From assembly GCF_030812915.1 (NCBI RefSeq), contig NZ_JAUSTQ010000004.1:62001-126000 (forward strand): a DNA stretch of 64,000 nt, in the 5' to 3' direction. Within the stretch, counting starts at the first letter, position 1. Each line of letters starts with the position of its first letter. Of this stretch, positions 25,513-35,783 are shown piece after piece. A program made the position numbers and the translations under genes. The stretch comes from Alkalibacillus salilacus (GTDB taxonomy: Bacteria; Bacillota; Bacilli; Bacillales; Alkalibacillaceae). The notes under the pieces are model-generated. The model did no database searches, was not told where the DNA came from, and saw only the letters and a program-made list of their open reading frames with translations.

Positions 25513-26304
25513 CATATAAAAATCTAACCCAGTCGCATCTTCTAATTCCAACCTCTTAAGCCATTCTTCTTTAATTAAGTCCTCTAATTCCTGCATTGGA
25601 ACGTAAACTTCCGGAAGTCCAGCTGCCCCACTCAACACTTCATACTGGTCAAAATGAAAAACAGCCTTACCATCATCAATCATCATATTCGAAAAGTGAT
25701 AATCTGTTTGAGCTAACCAACCTTCTAACTCTGCTTCTAAAATATAATCACGATATTGTTCTGATGTATAAAGTTGCTTTTCAATCAAAGTAAAAACCGT
25801 ATCTTTTGCTTTTTCTGCATCTTTAAATAAAGATTGCCGATCAAATAAATCGCCCTCTTTTAAATCCACCATCCAAGATTTCACTTTTTGATTAACGGTT
25901 GCACCGCCTGTATAGGATTCTTCATGAAATTGTATCGAATATAACCCCTCGCCTGCTTTGGCGATATCAACGGTTAACTTCAACTCAGCTGGAACATCAT
26001 GATTCAGCTGTTGCTTCTGTTCGACAATATGAAAGAATTGATTCATCACCTGTTCGACATAATCACCAAAAAATTGATCTAAAGTCGCTTCCTGAAATAC
26101 AGGCGTCTGAACATATAGCTTATATTGCTCATCTTCTCTTGAAACGGTTCGAATTTGAATATCAGGATACGTCGTGTCTTCCAATTCATCAGTTTCTTCA
26201 GCCTGTAGCGCCCCAGCATCATCATTAGGCGCAAACAGAAATAAACCAATAATATAACTGATTGCTAAGGCTAACAAAAAATAACGCAGCGTTTTCTGCC
26301 CCAT
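25510..26304 (-). CDS. Membrane-anchored DUF4163/DUF3298-like protein
   Basis: A 264-residue protein with an N-terminal signal anchor (residues about 7-25) and an external domain. YSIQFHEESYTGGATVNQKVKSW, the LKEGDLFDRQSLF motif and the final FHFDQYEVLSGAAGLPEVYVP match the DUF3298 pattern seen at the C-terminus of RsiV and N-terminal in PdaC. There is no anti-sigma cytoplasmic domain and no polysaccharide deacetylase domain. I chose the third ATG (26304), 8 nt from AAGGA. A role in binding wall components such as lysozyme-related ligands is only an analogy with RsiV. Confidence 0.7.
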   Translation of the reverse strand: MGQKTLRYFLLALAISYIIGLFLFAPNDDAGALQAEETDELEDTTYPDIQIRTVSREDEQYKLYVQTPVFQEATLDQFFGDYVEQVMNQFFHIVEQKQQLNHDVPAELKLTVDIAKAGEGLYSIQFHEESYTGGATVNQKVKSWMVDLKEGDLFDRQSLFKDAEKAKDTVFTLIEKQLYTSEQYRDYILEAELEGWLAQTDYHFSNMMIDDGKAVFHFDQYEVLSGAAGLPEVYVPMQELEDLIKEEWLKRLELEDATGLDFYM

Positions 26305-26364
26305 GACCATCATCCTTCATTAATCATTTATTATTAGTTAGCCCGAACAACCCTTAATCTATAC

Positions 26365-26391
26365 AAAAAACACACCGACTCTCGATGTGTT
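26365..26391 (-). terminator. Terminator of the amino-acid ABC importer operon
   Basis: On the minus strand a 9-bp stem AACACATCG/CGGTGTGTT with a 5-nt loop is followed by a T-run (plus-strand A-run 26365-26370), 12 bp after the ATPase stop. Confidence 0.8.
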
Positions 26392-26402
26392 CTTCATGAT
26401 GA

Positions 26403-27125
26403 TTATAAAACTTTATCCAAGAAATTCTGGGCACGTTCAGTTTTAGGCTGATCAAAAAAGGTCTTTGGCTGTGTTTCCTCAACGATTTTACCTTGATCCA
26501 TAAAAACCACACGGTCAGCCACTTCTTTCGCAAAGCCCATTTCATGTGTCACCACAGCCAATGTCATACCAGAGTGCGCTAAATCCTTAATCACATCCAA
26601 CACCTCTTTGACCATTTCCGGGTCAAGAGCTGATGTCGGCTCATCGAATAACATTAATTCAGGCTCCATAGCTAAAGCGCGGGCAATGGCGACACGTTGC
26701 TTTTGTCCACCTGATAAGCTATTCGGATAAGCATTTGTTTTATCACTAAGTCCTACTCTCTCTAACAGATCTTTTGCTTTACGAACCGCTTCATCCTTCT
26801 TCATTCCTTTTACAGTCATCGGCGCATAGGTTAAGTTATCTAAAACCGTCATATGCGGAAATAGATGAAAGTGTTGAAAAACCATACCGATTTGTTCACG
26901 TACTTTTAGAATATCCACTTTCGGATTAGTAATATCGGTATCATTGACGAAAACGTGACCTGAAGTGGGTTTCTCAAGCAAATTCAAACAACGTAAAAAC
27001 GTTGACTTCCCGGAACCAGATGGCCCGATAATCGTTACAACCTCACCCCGTTCAATTGAGGTATTTAAATCACTTAACACTTCATTTTCTCCAAAACTTT
27101 TGTGCAACTGTTCGACTTTAATCAC
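26403..27125 (-). CDS. Polar amino-acid ABC transporter ATPase (GlnQ/ArtR type)
   Basis: A 240-residue cytosolic ATPase energising uptake. Walker A is GPSGSGKST, the signature [10 protein letters not shown], Walker [13 protein letters not shown] and the H-loop VVTHEMGFA, all intact and typical of the GlnQ/HisP/ArtR subfamily. The start is GTG, overlapping the permease stop by 8 bp, with AAAGGA 9 nt upstream. It is the third gene of a binding protein - permease - ATPase operon, the same order as artPQR of Bacillus. The transported amino acid (arginine, glutamine or cystine) is not settled. Confidence 0.92.
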   Translation of the reverse strand: MIKVEQLHKSFGENEVLSDLNTSIERGEVVTIIGPSGSGKSTFLRCLNLLEKPTSGHVFVNDTDITNPKVDILKVREQIGMVFQHFHLFPHMTVLDNLTYAPMTVKGMKKDEAVRKAKDLLERVGLSDKTNAYPNSLSGGQKQRVAIARALAMEPELMLFDEPTSALDPEMVKEVLDVIKDLAHSGMTLAVVTHEMGFAKEVADRVVFMDQGKIVEETQPKTFFDQPKTERAQNFLDKVL

Positions 27126-27777
27126 TTGCTCTCATCCTTTTCTCTACATACTTACCAGCAATCGTTAAGATCATGACCATAATATAATATAAGACCCCAA
27201 CAAATAATAATGGTTCAAAGTTACGGTATATATCTGAGGCAACAACTTGTGCACGACGCATTAAATCTAAATAACTGATGACAGAGACAATCGCTGACTC
27301 TTTCGTCAATGTAATAAATTCGTTCATTAAAGCTGGTAAAATATTTTTCATTGCTTGTGGCAAAATTATTTTAAGCATCATCGGACGATATGGAATCCCA
27401 AGAGCTTCAGCTGCTTCACGTTGCCCTTTATCAACAGCTTGAATCCCTGCACGAATAATTTCTGATACATATGCTGATGAATTCAATCCAAACGTTAATA
27501 TAGCTGATAAGAACGGTGAAATATCATATCCCGTTAACTGTGGAATCGCATAATAAATCAATAATAACTGCAGAATCAGTGGCGTTCCACGAAATACCGA
27601 TGTATAAGCATCAGCAATAAATTTAAAGCCTTTAATATCACTAATTTTTACTAATGCGATTAATGATCCTAAAATAAAACCAAATATAATTGATATGATA
27701 ACAAATTGTAACGTGACCCATACTCCTTCTAACATAAAAGGAATATAAGGCACGATTTGGCTAAAATCCAAATTCAT
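27118..27777 (-). CDS. Polar amino-acid ABC transporter permease
   Basis: A 219-residue integral membrane protein of the HisM/ArtQ type with about five helices. The [15 protein letters not shown] segment and the EAA loop ([20 protein letters not shown]), which docks on the ATPase, are characteristic. It would form a homodimeric channel, as only one permease gene is in the operon. It starts 27 bp after the binding-protein stop and overlaps the ATPase gene, consistent with one transcript. Specificity follows the binding protein and is not resolved. Confidence 0.92.
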   Translation of the reverse strand: MNLDFSQIVPYIPFMLEGVWVTLQFVIISIIFGFILGSLIALVKISDIKGFKFIADAYTSVFRGTPLILQLLLIYYAIPQLTGYDISPFLSAILTFGLNSSAYVSEIIRAGIQAVDKGQREAAEALGIPYRPMMLKIILPQAMKNILPALMNEFITLTKESAIVSVISYLDLMRRAQVVASDIYRNFEPLLFVGVLYYIMVMILTIAGKYVEKRMRASD

Positions 27778-27804
27778 GCCTTACTCACCCCTAACTTTCT
27801 CTTT

Positions 27805-28617
27805 TTATTCGTTTAATTCCCATTTCTCTTCAAGTTCTTCGATCGTACCGTCTTCTAAAAATTGTTCTACAAGATCATTTACTTCGTTATAGAATTCTTC
27901 ATCGCCATCTTTTGGAAATGCAATGGCCATACCTGGTGCTGCTTCAGTTGGATCATCGAATCCTGCTAAATTCTGTTCTTCAACATAACCTTCTGCTACG
28001 GTTTTATCTAAATAACCAACATCAATACGTCCAGTCTTAAGTTCTTGAATAATATTCGTTGCTTTATCCATTGATTGCAGTTCGAAATCATAGTCTTCCT
28101 GCAATGTTTGCGCTCCCTCTTCTTGGATCGTACCTAGCTGAACACCGACTGTTGTGCCGTCTAAGTCTTCAATACTCGTAATATCAGAATCAGGGTTCGT
28201 CACGAACATTTCACCTGAACTATGATATGACGTTGAGAAGTTGACGTTTTCAGAACGTTCTTCAGTCGCTGACATACCTGCCATCACCATATCTGCGCGT
28301 CCTGATTGTAATGCCCCAATTAATCCATCAAAGTTCATATCATTAATTTCTAATTCGTATCCCAATTCATCCGCAATCGCATTTGCAATATCAATATCAA
28401 AACCAACAATCTCTCCATCTTCATTCATCGATTCAAACGGAGGATAATCAGCAGATGTTGCTAATTCAATCACTTGTTCCTCTCCATCACTATTCCCTTC
28501 ACTATTTCCATTTGCATCGCCACTTTCTCCGTCACTAGCACTACCTGCTCCACATGCTGATAATACGATTAAAATCATACCTAGTAGAAAAGCTAATCCC
28601 CATTTGTTTTGTTTCAT
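27805..28617 (-). CDS. Polar amino-acid ABC transporter substrate-binding lipoprotein
   Basis: A 270-residue lipoprotein. A signal peptide ends in the lipobox LSAC with Cys22 as the lipidated residue, then comes a Gly/Ser/Asn/Asp-rich linker and a two-lobed SBP_bac_3 domain. ATSADYPPFESMNEDGEIVGFD is the family opening (first 20 residues or so of the domain), SATEERSENVNFS and GTTVGVQLGT line the ligand cleft as in arginine/glutamine-binding proteins. It resembles Bacillus ArtP (YqiX). An imperfect ARG-box-like stretch lies in the upstream gap but is too weak to call. First gene of the operon. Confidence 0.9.
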   Translation of the reverse strand: MKQNKWGLAFLLGMILIVLSACGAGSASDGESGDANGNSEGNSDGEEQVIELATSADYPPFESMNEDGEIVGFDIDIANAIADELGYELEINDMNFDGLIGALQSGRADMVMAGMSATEERSENVNFSTSYHSSGEMFVTNPDSDITSIEDLDGTTVGVQLGTIQEEGAQTLQEDYDFELQSMDKATNIIQELKTGRIDVGYLDKTVAEGYVEEQNLAGFDDPTEAAPGMAIAFPKDGDEEFYNEVNDLVEQFLEDGTIEELEEKWELNE

Positions 28618-28819
28618 ATTTATCTCTCCTTTGTATATTTATACGTTTAAATGTATATTAACACATTATATTCTTTTGTCAAAGCTATATTCTGCATAAA
28701 AATAAAGTTTAAATATTCAGATTATTGAAAAGGGTTTCAGATTGAGATATTGTTAGTCGCCAAACATCTTATATTATGTTATTTTATGATGGTGATTTTG
28801 ATAAAAGGAGTCGTATACT

Positions 28820-31087
28820 ATGTCAGTTGAAGGACATCCGGAATTCGAAAAAGAACAACAGCATTTAGAATTTGTCAAACGTTATATACAGGCTGTAATT
28901 AAAACTGGAAATGAAGATGAAGATCAATTTAAAGCAAATATTAAAGAAGCCTTTGTTGACTTAGATTGGTTTGATTCAAGTTTAAGCTATATTAATATCT
29001 TAACGAACGCTCGTTTACTTGAAACGAACCAAAAACAACTCGAAAATCTACGTCAAATACAAGCTAAACCGTACTTTGCCAAGGTACAATTAGAACGTGA
29101 AGGACAAAATGAAGAGTACTACATTTCAAAAACCTCCCTCTATCAACGCGAGTCACAAGACCCCATATTAATCGATTGGCGCTCACCCTTAGCCAATGTT
29201 TATTACGACGGACGAATTGGTAATGTCAATTACGAGGTGAATGGTGAAGAGCGCGAAGCTTATCTCGCCTTAAAACGACAGTTTATGATTGAAAATGGCG
29301 AATTACAATCCATCCGTGACATCGACCTTACGACCACAGACGAATTATTACAGGAGTCACTAGAAGGTTCAGCAGGCAGTCGTTTAACCGAAATCGTTTC
29401 AACGATTCAAGAAGAACAAAACCGTGTCATTCGTTCAGATTTAAACAAACCTATAATTGTACAGGGAGCTGCAGGTAGTGGTAAAACGACCATTGCTTTA
29501 CACCGTATCTCCTATTTCATTTATCAATATGCCGAAAACTTCGATCCAGAGAAACTCATGATTTTAGCACCCAATCATGTTTTCTTAGATTATATTTCTG
29601 AAGCATTACCTGAATTAGGCGTTGAACGTATCAATCAAACAACATTAACCGATTATGTCCAACAAGCGATTGGTAAAAACTTAACGATTATTCACAACAA
29701 AGATTTAGAATCACTCTCACAGTTAAATGACGAAGAAACAAATCAACTTAAATACTTATCAAACTTAAAAGGCTCATCCTTTTTCAAATCCATTATCAAT
29801 AATTTTATAAACGATTTAATCCCAACCTTTATTCCTGATGAGGATTTTAAAGTTGATAAATTTAAACTCTATAGCACTCGTCGTATCGAACGTCTGTTTA
29901 GAGACGATTATAGCTACCTTCCCTTATACAAACGAATGAATAAAATTAAAAATGTCATTAAACAAGACTTCAAACAGAAACAAAAGAAAATGACTGAAAA
30001 AGTTGAAACATTTTATGATGAAAAATTAGAAAAAGCTATCTATAGCATGACAGATGAAACAAAGCGGAAAGAAACTGTGTCAAAGCTAATCACTAGGAAA
30101 GAGCAGCGTATGAAGGAATTAGAGACTGCTATAAAAGGAGCAACACAACGATACTTTAAGAATTTTCCTAACAAAGGGTTAATGACCTATTACAAACAGT
30201 TATGGGAAGATCCAAAGAAACTCGCTTTATACAGTGATGGTCATTTATCAGAAGAGGATGCCGAGGCACTTGCTAAGCATACCCTAAAGCAAATTCGAAA
30301 AAATCAATTTGAAACAGAAGATTTAGCACTCTTATTAATACTGCACGATAAGCTTTATGGAGTTGAACCTGATTACAAAATGAACAAAGTAATCATAGAT
30401 GAAGCGCAAGACTATAGCCCAATCCAATTCATTGCATTACGTGATGCCATGGATACACAGTTATTTACCATTGTTGGCGATATCGCTCAAGGTATCTATG
30501 GCTTTCAAGGCATAGAAAACTGGGATGAACTCATCCAAGATATTTTACCGAAATCAAACTATCACGAGCTACAGAAAAGTTACCGTAACACCATTGAGAT
30601 TATGGACGTTGCTAATACAGTAGTCGATCAACTAGCCATCGATATACCAAAGGTTGAACCGGTTGTTCGACACGGTAAAAAACCAACTTTTACAACGATT
30701 AACAAAGCTAACGATTTAGTTAATCCTATCTTACAAGAACAACAAGCCAATCAAGACCAGAATCTGCAATCGTTTGCTGTTATTGCGAAGACGCAAGCTG
30801 ATTGCCAAGGTATCTATTATGCCTTATCACCCCATACAAAAACGCAGCTAATCCAGGATCCAAATGAACGTATGGATCAAGAAGCGATTATGATCATACC
30901 ATCTTACTTATCGAAAGGATTAGAATTTGATTCAGTTTTTGTCGTCTCAATCAATGATGAGTTCAATAATCATGATGAGACAGATATCAAATTATTGTAC
31001 GTTTCATTAACTAGACCGCTTCACCGTTTACATTTATTCGCACCTAAACAGGCAAGTCTAATGCTTAACAATTATTCATTTAATTAA
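28820..31087 (+). CDS. helD: HelD, UvrD-like RNA polymerase recycling factor
   Basis: A 755-residue superfamily 1 ATPase that removes stalled RNA polymerase from DNA. The N-terminal part holds a long helical arm that enters the polymerase secondary channel. Walker A (GAAGSGKTT) is near residue 217, preceded by the Q-motif-like EEQNRVIR segment. Motif II is VIIDEAQDYSP, and later SF1 motifs include VGDIAQGIYGFQG, LQKSYRNTIEI and SKGLEFDSVFVV. The layout and length match Bacillus HelD rather than true UvrD/PcrA. AAAGGAG precedes the ATG. Transcribed alone. Confidence 0.92.
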   Translation: MSVEGHPEFEKEQQHLEFVKRYIQAVIKTGNEDEDQFKANIKEAFVDLDWFDSSLSYINILTNARLLETNQKQLENLRQIQAKPYFAKVQLEREGQNEEYYISKTSLYQRESQDPILIDWRSPLANVYYDGRIGNVNYEVNGEEREAYLALKRQFMIENGELQSIRDIDLTTTDELLQESLEGSAGSRLTEIVSTIQEEQNRVIRSDLNKPIIVQGAAGSGKTTIALHRISYFIYQYAENFDPEKLMILAPNHVFLDYISEALPELGVERINQTTLTDYVQQAIGKNLTIIHNKDLESLSQLNDEETNQLKYLSNLKGSSFFKSIINNFINDLIPTFIPDEDFKVDKFKLYSTRRIERLFRDDYSYLPLYKRMNKIKNVIKQDFKQKQKKMTEKVETFYDEKLEKAIYSMTDETKRKETVSKLITRKEQRMKELETAIKGATQRYFKNFPNKGLMTYYKQLWEDPKKLALYSDGHLSEEDAEALAKHTLKQIRKNQFETEDLALLLILHDKLYGVEPDYKMNKVIIDEAQDYSPIQFIALRDAMDTQLFTIVGDIAQGIYGFQGIENWDELIQDILPKSNYHELQKSYRNTIEIMDVANTVVDQLAIDIPKVEPVVRHGKKPTFTTINKANDLVNPILQEQQANQDQNLQSFAVIAKTQADCQGIYYALSPHTKTQLIQDPNERMDQEAIMIIPSYLSKGLEFDSVFVVSINDEFNNHDETDIKLLYVSLTRPLHRLHLFAPKQASLMLNNYSFN

Positions 31088-31089
31088 TA

Positions 31090-31136
31090 AAAACGGTCCG
31101 TCGCTTTATTGAAGACAAAGCAACGGACCGTTTTTT
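31090..31136. terminator. Bidirectional terminator between helD and asnB
   Basis: A long stem (AAACGGTCCGT pairing with ACGGACCGTTT, extended by CGCTTT/AAAGCA pairing) with T-rich tails on both strands, between convergent helD and asnB. Confidence 0.9.
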
Positions 31137-32982
31137 ATGTTGTGACACGCACATCATAATGCTGTAGCCATTTATTAATTTGCCATAGATGAGCAAGGAG
31201 TTGTGTTCCTGTCATGAGCTGCCCATACCAAGGTTTGTTATAGGCTTTACCCTCCGTTTCCACTAACTCCTTTAATTGTTTTTTAGATACAAATTCAAAT
31301 ATTGGAGATTCTGAATCCTTTAATACCTCTTCCATCATTGAACTGACTAGTTTCGTATATTCTGGTTGAAACGTTTTTGGATAAGGACTTTTCTTACGAT
31401 ATAGAACCTCATCTGGTAATAACCCTTCTAATGCATAGCGTAATAGCCCTTTTTCATAGCCACCTGCTTGCTTCATTTCCCACGGTACATTCCATACATA
31501 TTCAACTAAATGATGATCCGCAAATGGTACTCTTACTTCTAGTGTTGCCCCCATACTCATTCGATCTTTCCGTTCAAGCAATTGCGCCATAAACCATTGC
31601 ATATTCACATAGAAAAGAGCACGTCGCTCTTGATCTTGTTTACTCTCGCCCATTAATTGTGGTGTCTCAGCTAATGTTTCATGATATCTCATGTTTGCAT
31701 ATTCTTGTATATTTAATCGTTTCCGCCATTCAGGGCTTAACAAATCCTCTCGTTCTGCCAATGACCGAATCCAAGGAAATCCATCATGACTTTGATCAAA
31801 ACCATCTTGAAACCAAGGATATCCACCGAAGATCTCATCTGCACATTCTCCAGATAAACTAACGGTCGTCTTAGACTTTATTTGTTTGCAAAACCATAAC
31901 AAAGATGAATCGACATCTGCCATGCCTGGTTGGTCCCTCATTAGTACTGCGTCCTTTAAGTAATGAGCCAAATCTTCTTCACTGATATAACAATTGTGAT
32001 GATTCGTACCAAATCTGTCAGCGATAATCGATGTAAAATCAGCATCTGTTGTCGGTTGAAAGGCATTCGATTCGAAATGATCTCGATTCCCCCGATAATC
32101 AACTGAAAAAGTTGGCAATTTTCCTTTACCTTGCCCTTCAAAGTGATTCGCCGCAACAGCTGTAATAGCACTAGAATCTACCCCGCCTGATAAAAATGTT
32201 GAAACAGGCACATCAGAAACAAGTTGTCGTTTAACAGCATCTATGAATAACTCACGAACATTAGCCACTGTCTCTTCAAACGAATCCATGTGTTCACGGC
32301 TTTCTAATTGCCAGTATCGCCACATATGAACACCTTGTGTCGAACAGGTTAAAGCATGGCCCGAACGTAATTCACGGATCTGTTTAAACAACCCATGGCC
32401 AGGCGTACGGGATGGCCCGAGTGCAAAAACTTCTGCTAATCCACTCTCATCTACAAGAGGTTCTATATCAGGGTGTTCTAATAAAGCTTTAGTTTCTGAA
32501 GCAAATAAAAATTGACCACCGACTTCACTATAAAATAGCGGCTTCACTCCTAGTCGGTCTCGTGCGATAAATAGCTCCTCTTTAGAATCATCCCAAATAG
32601 CAAAAGCGAATATTCCATTTAAAAAATCTAAGCAATCTTTTCCCCAATGAACATAAGCTGTTAACAAGACTTCTGTATCACAAGTTGTTTGAAAACCAAA
32701 TCCTTCTCGTTTTAATTGCCGTCTTAACTCATCTGTATTATAAAGCTCCCCATTATAAATAATAGTATAGCGATTACGATTATACTCCACTGTCATTGGC
32801 TGCCTACCGTGATCTGGATCAATAACAGCTAATCGTTGATGACCAAATGCCACGTGACGATTCATGAAAAAACCTTGATCATCCGTTCCTCTGTGTTGAA
32901 GTGTCTCTGTCATCGTTTTTAACACTGGATACTGATTAGGGTTTGTCTGATTCCAATGAAACCACCCCGTTAATCCACACAT
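31135..32982 (-). CDS. asnB: Asparagine synthase, glutamine-hydrolysing
   Basis: A 615-residue enzyme that makes asparagine from aspartate, ATP and glutamine. Met1 is followed by Cys2, the glutaminase nucleophile (MCGLTGWFHW), and LQHRGTDDQG and YNGELYN are amidotransferase motifs. The synthetase half begins near residue 240 with STFLSGGVDSSAITA, the pyrophosphatase loop, and later has LSGECADEIFGGYPWF. Length is very close to Bacillus AsnO (614), so it may be the AsnO type. It is monocistronic with GGAGAGGAG upstream of the ATG. Confidence 0.93.
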   Translation of the reverse strand: MCGLTGWFHWNQTNPNQYPVLKTMTETLQHRGTDDQGFFMNRHVAFGHQRLAVIDPDHGRQPMTVEYNRNRYTIIYNGELYNTDELRRQLKREGFGFQTTCDTEVLLTAYVHWGKDCLDFLNGIFAFAIWDDSKEELFIARDRLGVKPLFYSEVGGQFLFASETKALLEHPDIEPLVDESGLAEVFALGPSRTPGHGLFKQIRELRSGHALTCSTQGVHMWRYWQLESREHMDSFEETVANVRELFIDAVKRQLVSDVPVSTFLSGGVDSSAITAVAANHFEGQGKGKLPTFSVDYRGNRDHFESNAFQPTTDADFTSIIADRFGTNHHNCYISEEDLAHYLKDAVLMRDQPGMADVDSSLLWFCKQIKSKTTVSLSGECADEIFGGYPWFQDGFDQSHDGFPWIRSLAEREDLLSPEWRKRLNIQEYANMRYHETLAETPQLMGESKQDQERRALFYVNMQWFMAQLLERKDRMSMGATLEVRVPFADHHLVEYVWNVPWEMKQAGGYEKGLLRYALEGLLPDEVLYRKKSPYPKTFQPEYTKLVSSMMEEVLKDSESPIFEFVSKKQLKELVETEGKAYNKPWYGQLMTGTQLLAHLWQINKWLQHYDVRVTT

Positions 32983-33127
32983 ACGAATCGACTCCTCTCC
33001 TAATCTTCTATGTCGTTATCATATGTGATGAAGATCAAATGTTTCATAAATATTTTTAATAACATTAGACTAAATGGAATTAAGATTGGTATGATAAACA
33101 TTAGCACATCATAAAGTAGGTTAAAAT

Positions 33128-34018
33128 ATGGAAAATCGTCATCAAAAAGCACAATTTGCATCGATTATTGGAATCGTCACTAATTTATTGCTTGCGATTA
33201 TCAAAGGTGTAGCGGGTATTTTCGGTAACAGTAAAGCCCTAATAGCTGATGCGTTTCATTCAGCATCTGATGTCGTAAGCTCAGTTGCAGTCTTAGTGGG
33301 TTTACGCGCAGCAAGAAAACCACCTGATCCTGAACATCCATATGGGCATGGTAAAGCTGAGAACATCGCGACTTTAATTGTTGCGATTTTACTTGTTGTG
33401 GTTGGCTTCGAGATTCTCCTTGATTCCATTACCTCATTAACAGAGCAACAAGAGAGCACTACAAAAACAATCGCTTTATATGTCATCATCTTTTCAATTA
33501 TTGTGAAAGAAGTTCTGTTTCAATATAAGAAACGACTCGGCGATAAGATTAATAGCCCTGCACTGATAGCTGATGCATGGCATCACCGTTCAGATGCACT
33601 CTCTTCCTTCATTGCTCTAGCGGGTATTGGAATTGCAATGATTGGTCAGCGTGCTGGTATTCCAGTTTTACAATATTTCGACCCAATTGCTGGTGCTTTA
33701 ATTTCGATTCTTGTTATGTGGATGGGCTTTAAAATCGGTCGTGACGCAGTCAGTGTGACGCTAGAAACAGTACTTGACCATGGACGAACGAAGAAATTTG
33801 AAATCACTACTAAAAAGATCAATGGTGTTAAACGACTCGATTTATTAAATGCTAGAACCCATGGATCCTATGTCATCATTGATGTCAAAATCAGTGTTGA
33901 CCCAACTATTACAGTCAATGAAGGTCATAGTATTGCCGCTCGAGTCAAAGAACGACTGATGGAAGATCATCAAGAAGTCCAAGACGTTTATGTTCACGTT
34001 AATCCTTATCATGAATAG
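33128..34018 (+). CDS. Cation diffusion facilitator transporter (possibly manganese efflux)
   Basis: A 296-residue CDF protein: six helices in residues 1-210 and a cytoplasmic metal-sensing C-terminal domain. The first metal-site motif is ADAFHSASD and the second ADAWHHRSD. This His-rich AxHHRSD form is like Bacillus MneP/MneS, which export Mn(II), rather than the zinc type. The C-terminal domain ends in YVHVNPYH. It would exchange metal for protons across the membrane. The RBS is weak (AAGTAGG). Mn specificity is inference; Fe or Zn export is possible. Confidence 0.88.
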   Translation: MENRHQKAQFASIIGIVTNLLLAIIKGVAGIFGNSKALIADAFHSASDVVSSVAVLVGLRAARKPPDPEHPYGHGKAENIATLIVAILLVVVGFEILLDSITSLTEQQESTTKTIALYVIIFSIIVKEVLFQYKKRLGDKINSPALIADAWHHRSDALSSFIALAGIGIAMIGQRAGIPVLQYFDPIAGALISILVMWMGFKIGRDAVSVTLETVLDHGRTKKFEITTKKINGVKRLDLLNARTHGSYVIIDVKISVDPTITVNEGHSIAARVKERLMEDHQEVQDVYVHVNPYHE

Positions 34019-34034
34019 TTATCTTGAACGTAAG

Positions 34035-34066
34035 AATGCCAGGAGGGAATCCTCCTGGCATTTTTT
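34035..34066. terminator. Bidirectional terminator after the CDF gene
   Basis: A perfect 12-bp stem AATGCCAGGAGG/CCTCCTGGCATT with GAAT tetraloop and TTTT tail, between convergent genes. Confidence 0.9.
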
Positions 34067-35639
34067 ATTGTTGCATCTCTTGCTTTCTAAGTTCTATCCG
34101 TCTAATCTTTCCTGACGTTGTTTTCGGCAGTTCTTTGATAAACTCAAGATCACGTGGATACTTATACGGTGCCGTTAAGTCTTTAACATGATCTTGTAAC
34201 TCTTTAACAAACCCTTCACGCTCAGGATCAACGCCATCTTTTAAAACAATAAATGCTTTTACAATCGCACCACGAACTTCATCAGGACTAGCGACCACAG
34301 CACATTCTTGAACATCGGGATGCTTCACTAAGGCATCTTCTACTTCAAAAGGTCCAATTGTATAACCAGAACTAATGATAATATCATCACTTCGACCTTC
34401 AAACCAGAAATATCCGTCCTCATCTTTTGTCGCTTGATCACCTGTTAAATAATACTCACCACGATAAGTGGCACTCGTCTTTTCTGGATCTTTATAATAT
34501 TTCTTAAACAAGGCAGGTGTCGATTGATGAACAGCAATATCTCCCACTTCACCAACTTTGACTGGAACACCATTTTCATTAATGATATCCACTGAGTTAC
34601 CTGGCGTTGGTTTACCCATCGAACCAGGACGAACCTCCATTCCCTTCGTCACACCGACAAGTAACGTATTTTCGGTTTGTCCATAACCATCACGTACTGT
34701 CAAATTGAAATAATGCTCAAAAGTATCGATCACTTCACGGTTTAACGGTTCCCCAGCTGAAACAGCACTATGAAGTTTGCTTAAATCATATTCACCTAAT
34801 CCATCTACTTTGGCCATTAGACGATACTCAGTTGGCGTACAACATAAAACGTTAATGCCGTAGGATTCGAGTAATGAAAGATACGTTGTGGGTGAGAACT
34901 TCCCTTGGTAAACAAAACCCGTCGCCCCTGAGCCTAATACGGATAAGAATGGACTCCACAACCATTTCGCCCAACCTGGGCCAGCTGTTGCCCATACAAG
35001 ATCTTTTTCTTGAATGCCTAACCATTTCGGCGCAGCTGTTTTCAAATGAGCATAACCCCAACCATGTGTGTGTACAACACCTTTAGGGTTGCCAGTAGTA
35101 CCAGATGTATAGGATAGAAATGCCATATCATCACGCTTCGTTTGTACTGTTTCAAACTCAGTAGATGCTTGATCAGCTAATTCATCTAAACGGTGCCATC
35201 CTGTTTGATTGCCACCCAATATAAAGCGTGTTAAGTCACTAAACTGATTAACCGCTTCAAACTCATCTGTATGAGGATAATAACTGACGACAGCTTTAAC
35301 GTCACCATGTTGAATACGATACTGTAAATCTTTTGTACGCAACATTTCAGAACTAGGAATAACAACAAGTCCAGCTTTTAATGCTGCAACATAAACTTCA
35401 TACGCCTCAATTAGGCGGGGAATCATCACTAAAACCTTATCCCCTTTATGTAAGTCTGCCTCTGTAAAAACATTCGCAAATTGATTCGCTCTGTTAAATA
35501 ACCCTTCATAGGTTACCTTGTCCTTGTTACCGTTTTCATCTTGCCATAGAATCGCATCACGTTGTGGGTCTTTTAGGTACTGTTCAAATTCATTTACGAT
35601 GTTGTAATATTCAGGTGCTATTAATTGTTCTCTGTTCAT
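34065..35639 (-). CDS. AMP-forming acyl-CoA synthetase (MbcS-like)
   Basis: A 524-residue adenylate-forming ligase, activating a carboxylic acid with ATP and joining it to CoA. LSYTSGTTGNPKGVVHTH is the ATP-binding P-loop motif, DGYGQTENTLL contains the A5 aromatic/Thr-Glu, YYLTGDQA is A7, FEGRSDDIIISSGYTIGPFE is A8, and LPKTTSGKIRR carries the A10 lysine. It resembles the Bacillus YtcI/MbcS group reported to use methylbutyrate and other branched short-chain acids for branched fatty acid priming. AAAGGG precedes the ATG. Substrate is inferred from family likeness only. Confidence 0.87.
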   Translation of the reverse strand: MNREQLIAPEYYNIVNEFEQYLKDPQRDAILWQDENGNKDKVTYEGLFNRANQFANVFTEADLHKGDKVLVMIPRLIEAYEVYVAALKAGLVVIPSSEMLRTKDLQYRIQHGDVKAVVSYYPHTDEFEAVNQFSDLTRFILGGNQTGWHRLDELADQASTEFETVQTKRDDMAFLSYTSGTTGNPKGVVHTHGWGYAHLKTAAPKWLGIQEKDLVWATAGPGWAKWLWSPFLSVLGSGATGFVYQGKFSPTTYLSLLESYGINVLCCTPTEYRLMAKVDGLGEYDLSKLHSAVSAGEPLNREVIDTFEHYFNLTVRDGYGQTENTLLVGVTKGMEVRPGSMGKPTPGNSVDIINENGVPVKVGEVGDIAVHQSTPALFKKYYKDPEKTSATYRGEYYLTGDQATKDEDGYFWFEGRSDDIIISSGYTIGPFEVEDALVKHPDVQECAVVASPDEVRGAIVKAFIVLKDGVDPEREGFVKELQDHVKDLTAPYKYPRDLEFIKELPKTTSGKIRRIELRKQEMQQ

Positions 35640-35783
35640 ATAATCACCCTTTCTTTATTGTATATGTCTGATTATACCAAATTTTCTTAAAATATAAATA
35701 ATTATTTTGTGATTATCTCAATTGTCATTTTTCGTTCGGGTATTCTTTTGCTAAGATAGAGTTAACACGAAAGGAGCGATTCG

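Noticed and set aside
28690-28715. ARG-box-like sequence near the amino-acid importer
   Set aside because: TGCATAAAAATAAAG matches only part of the AhrC consensus and lacks the second half; AT-rich chance is likely, so arginine specificity is not supported.
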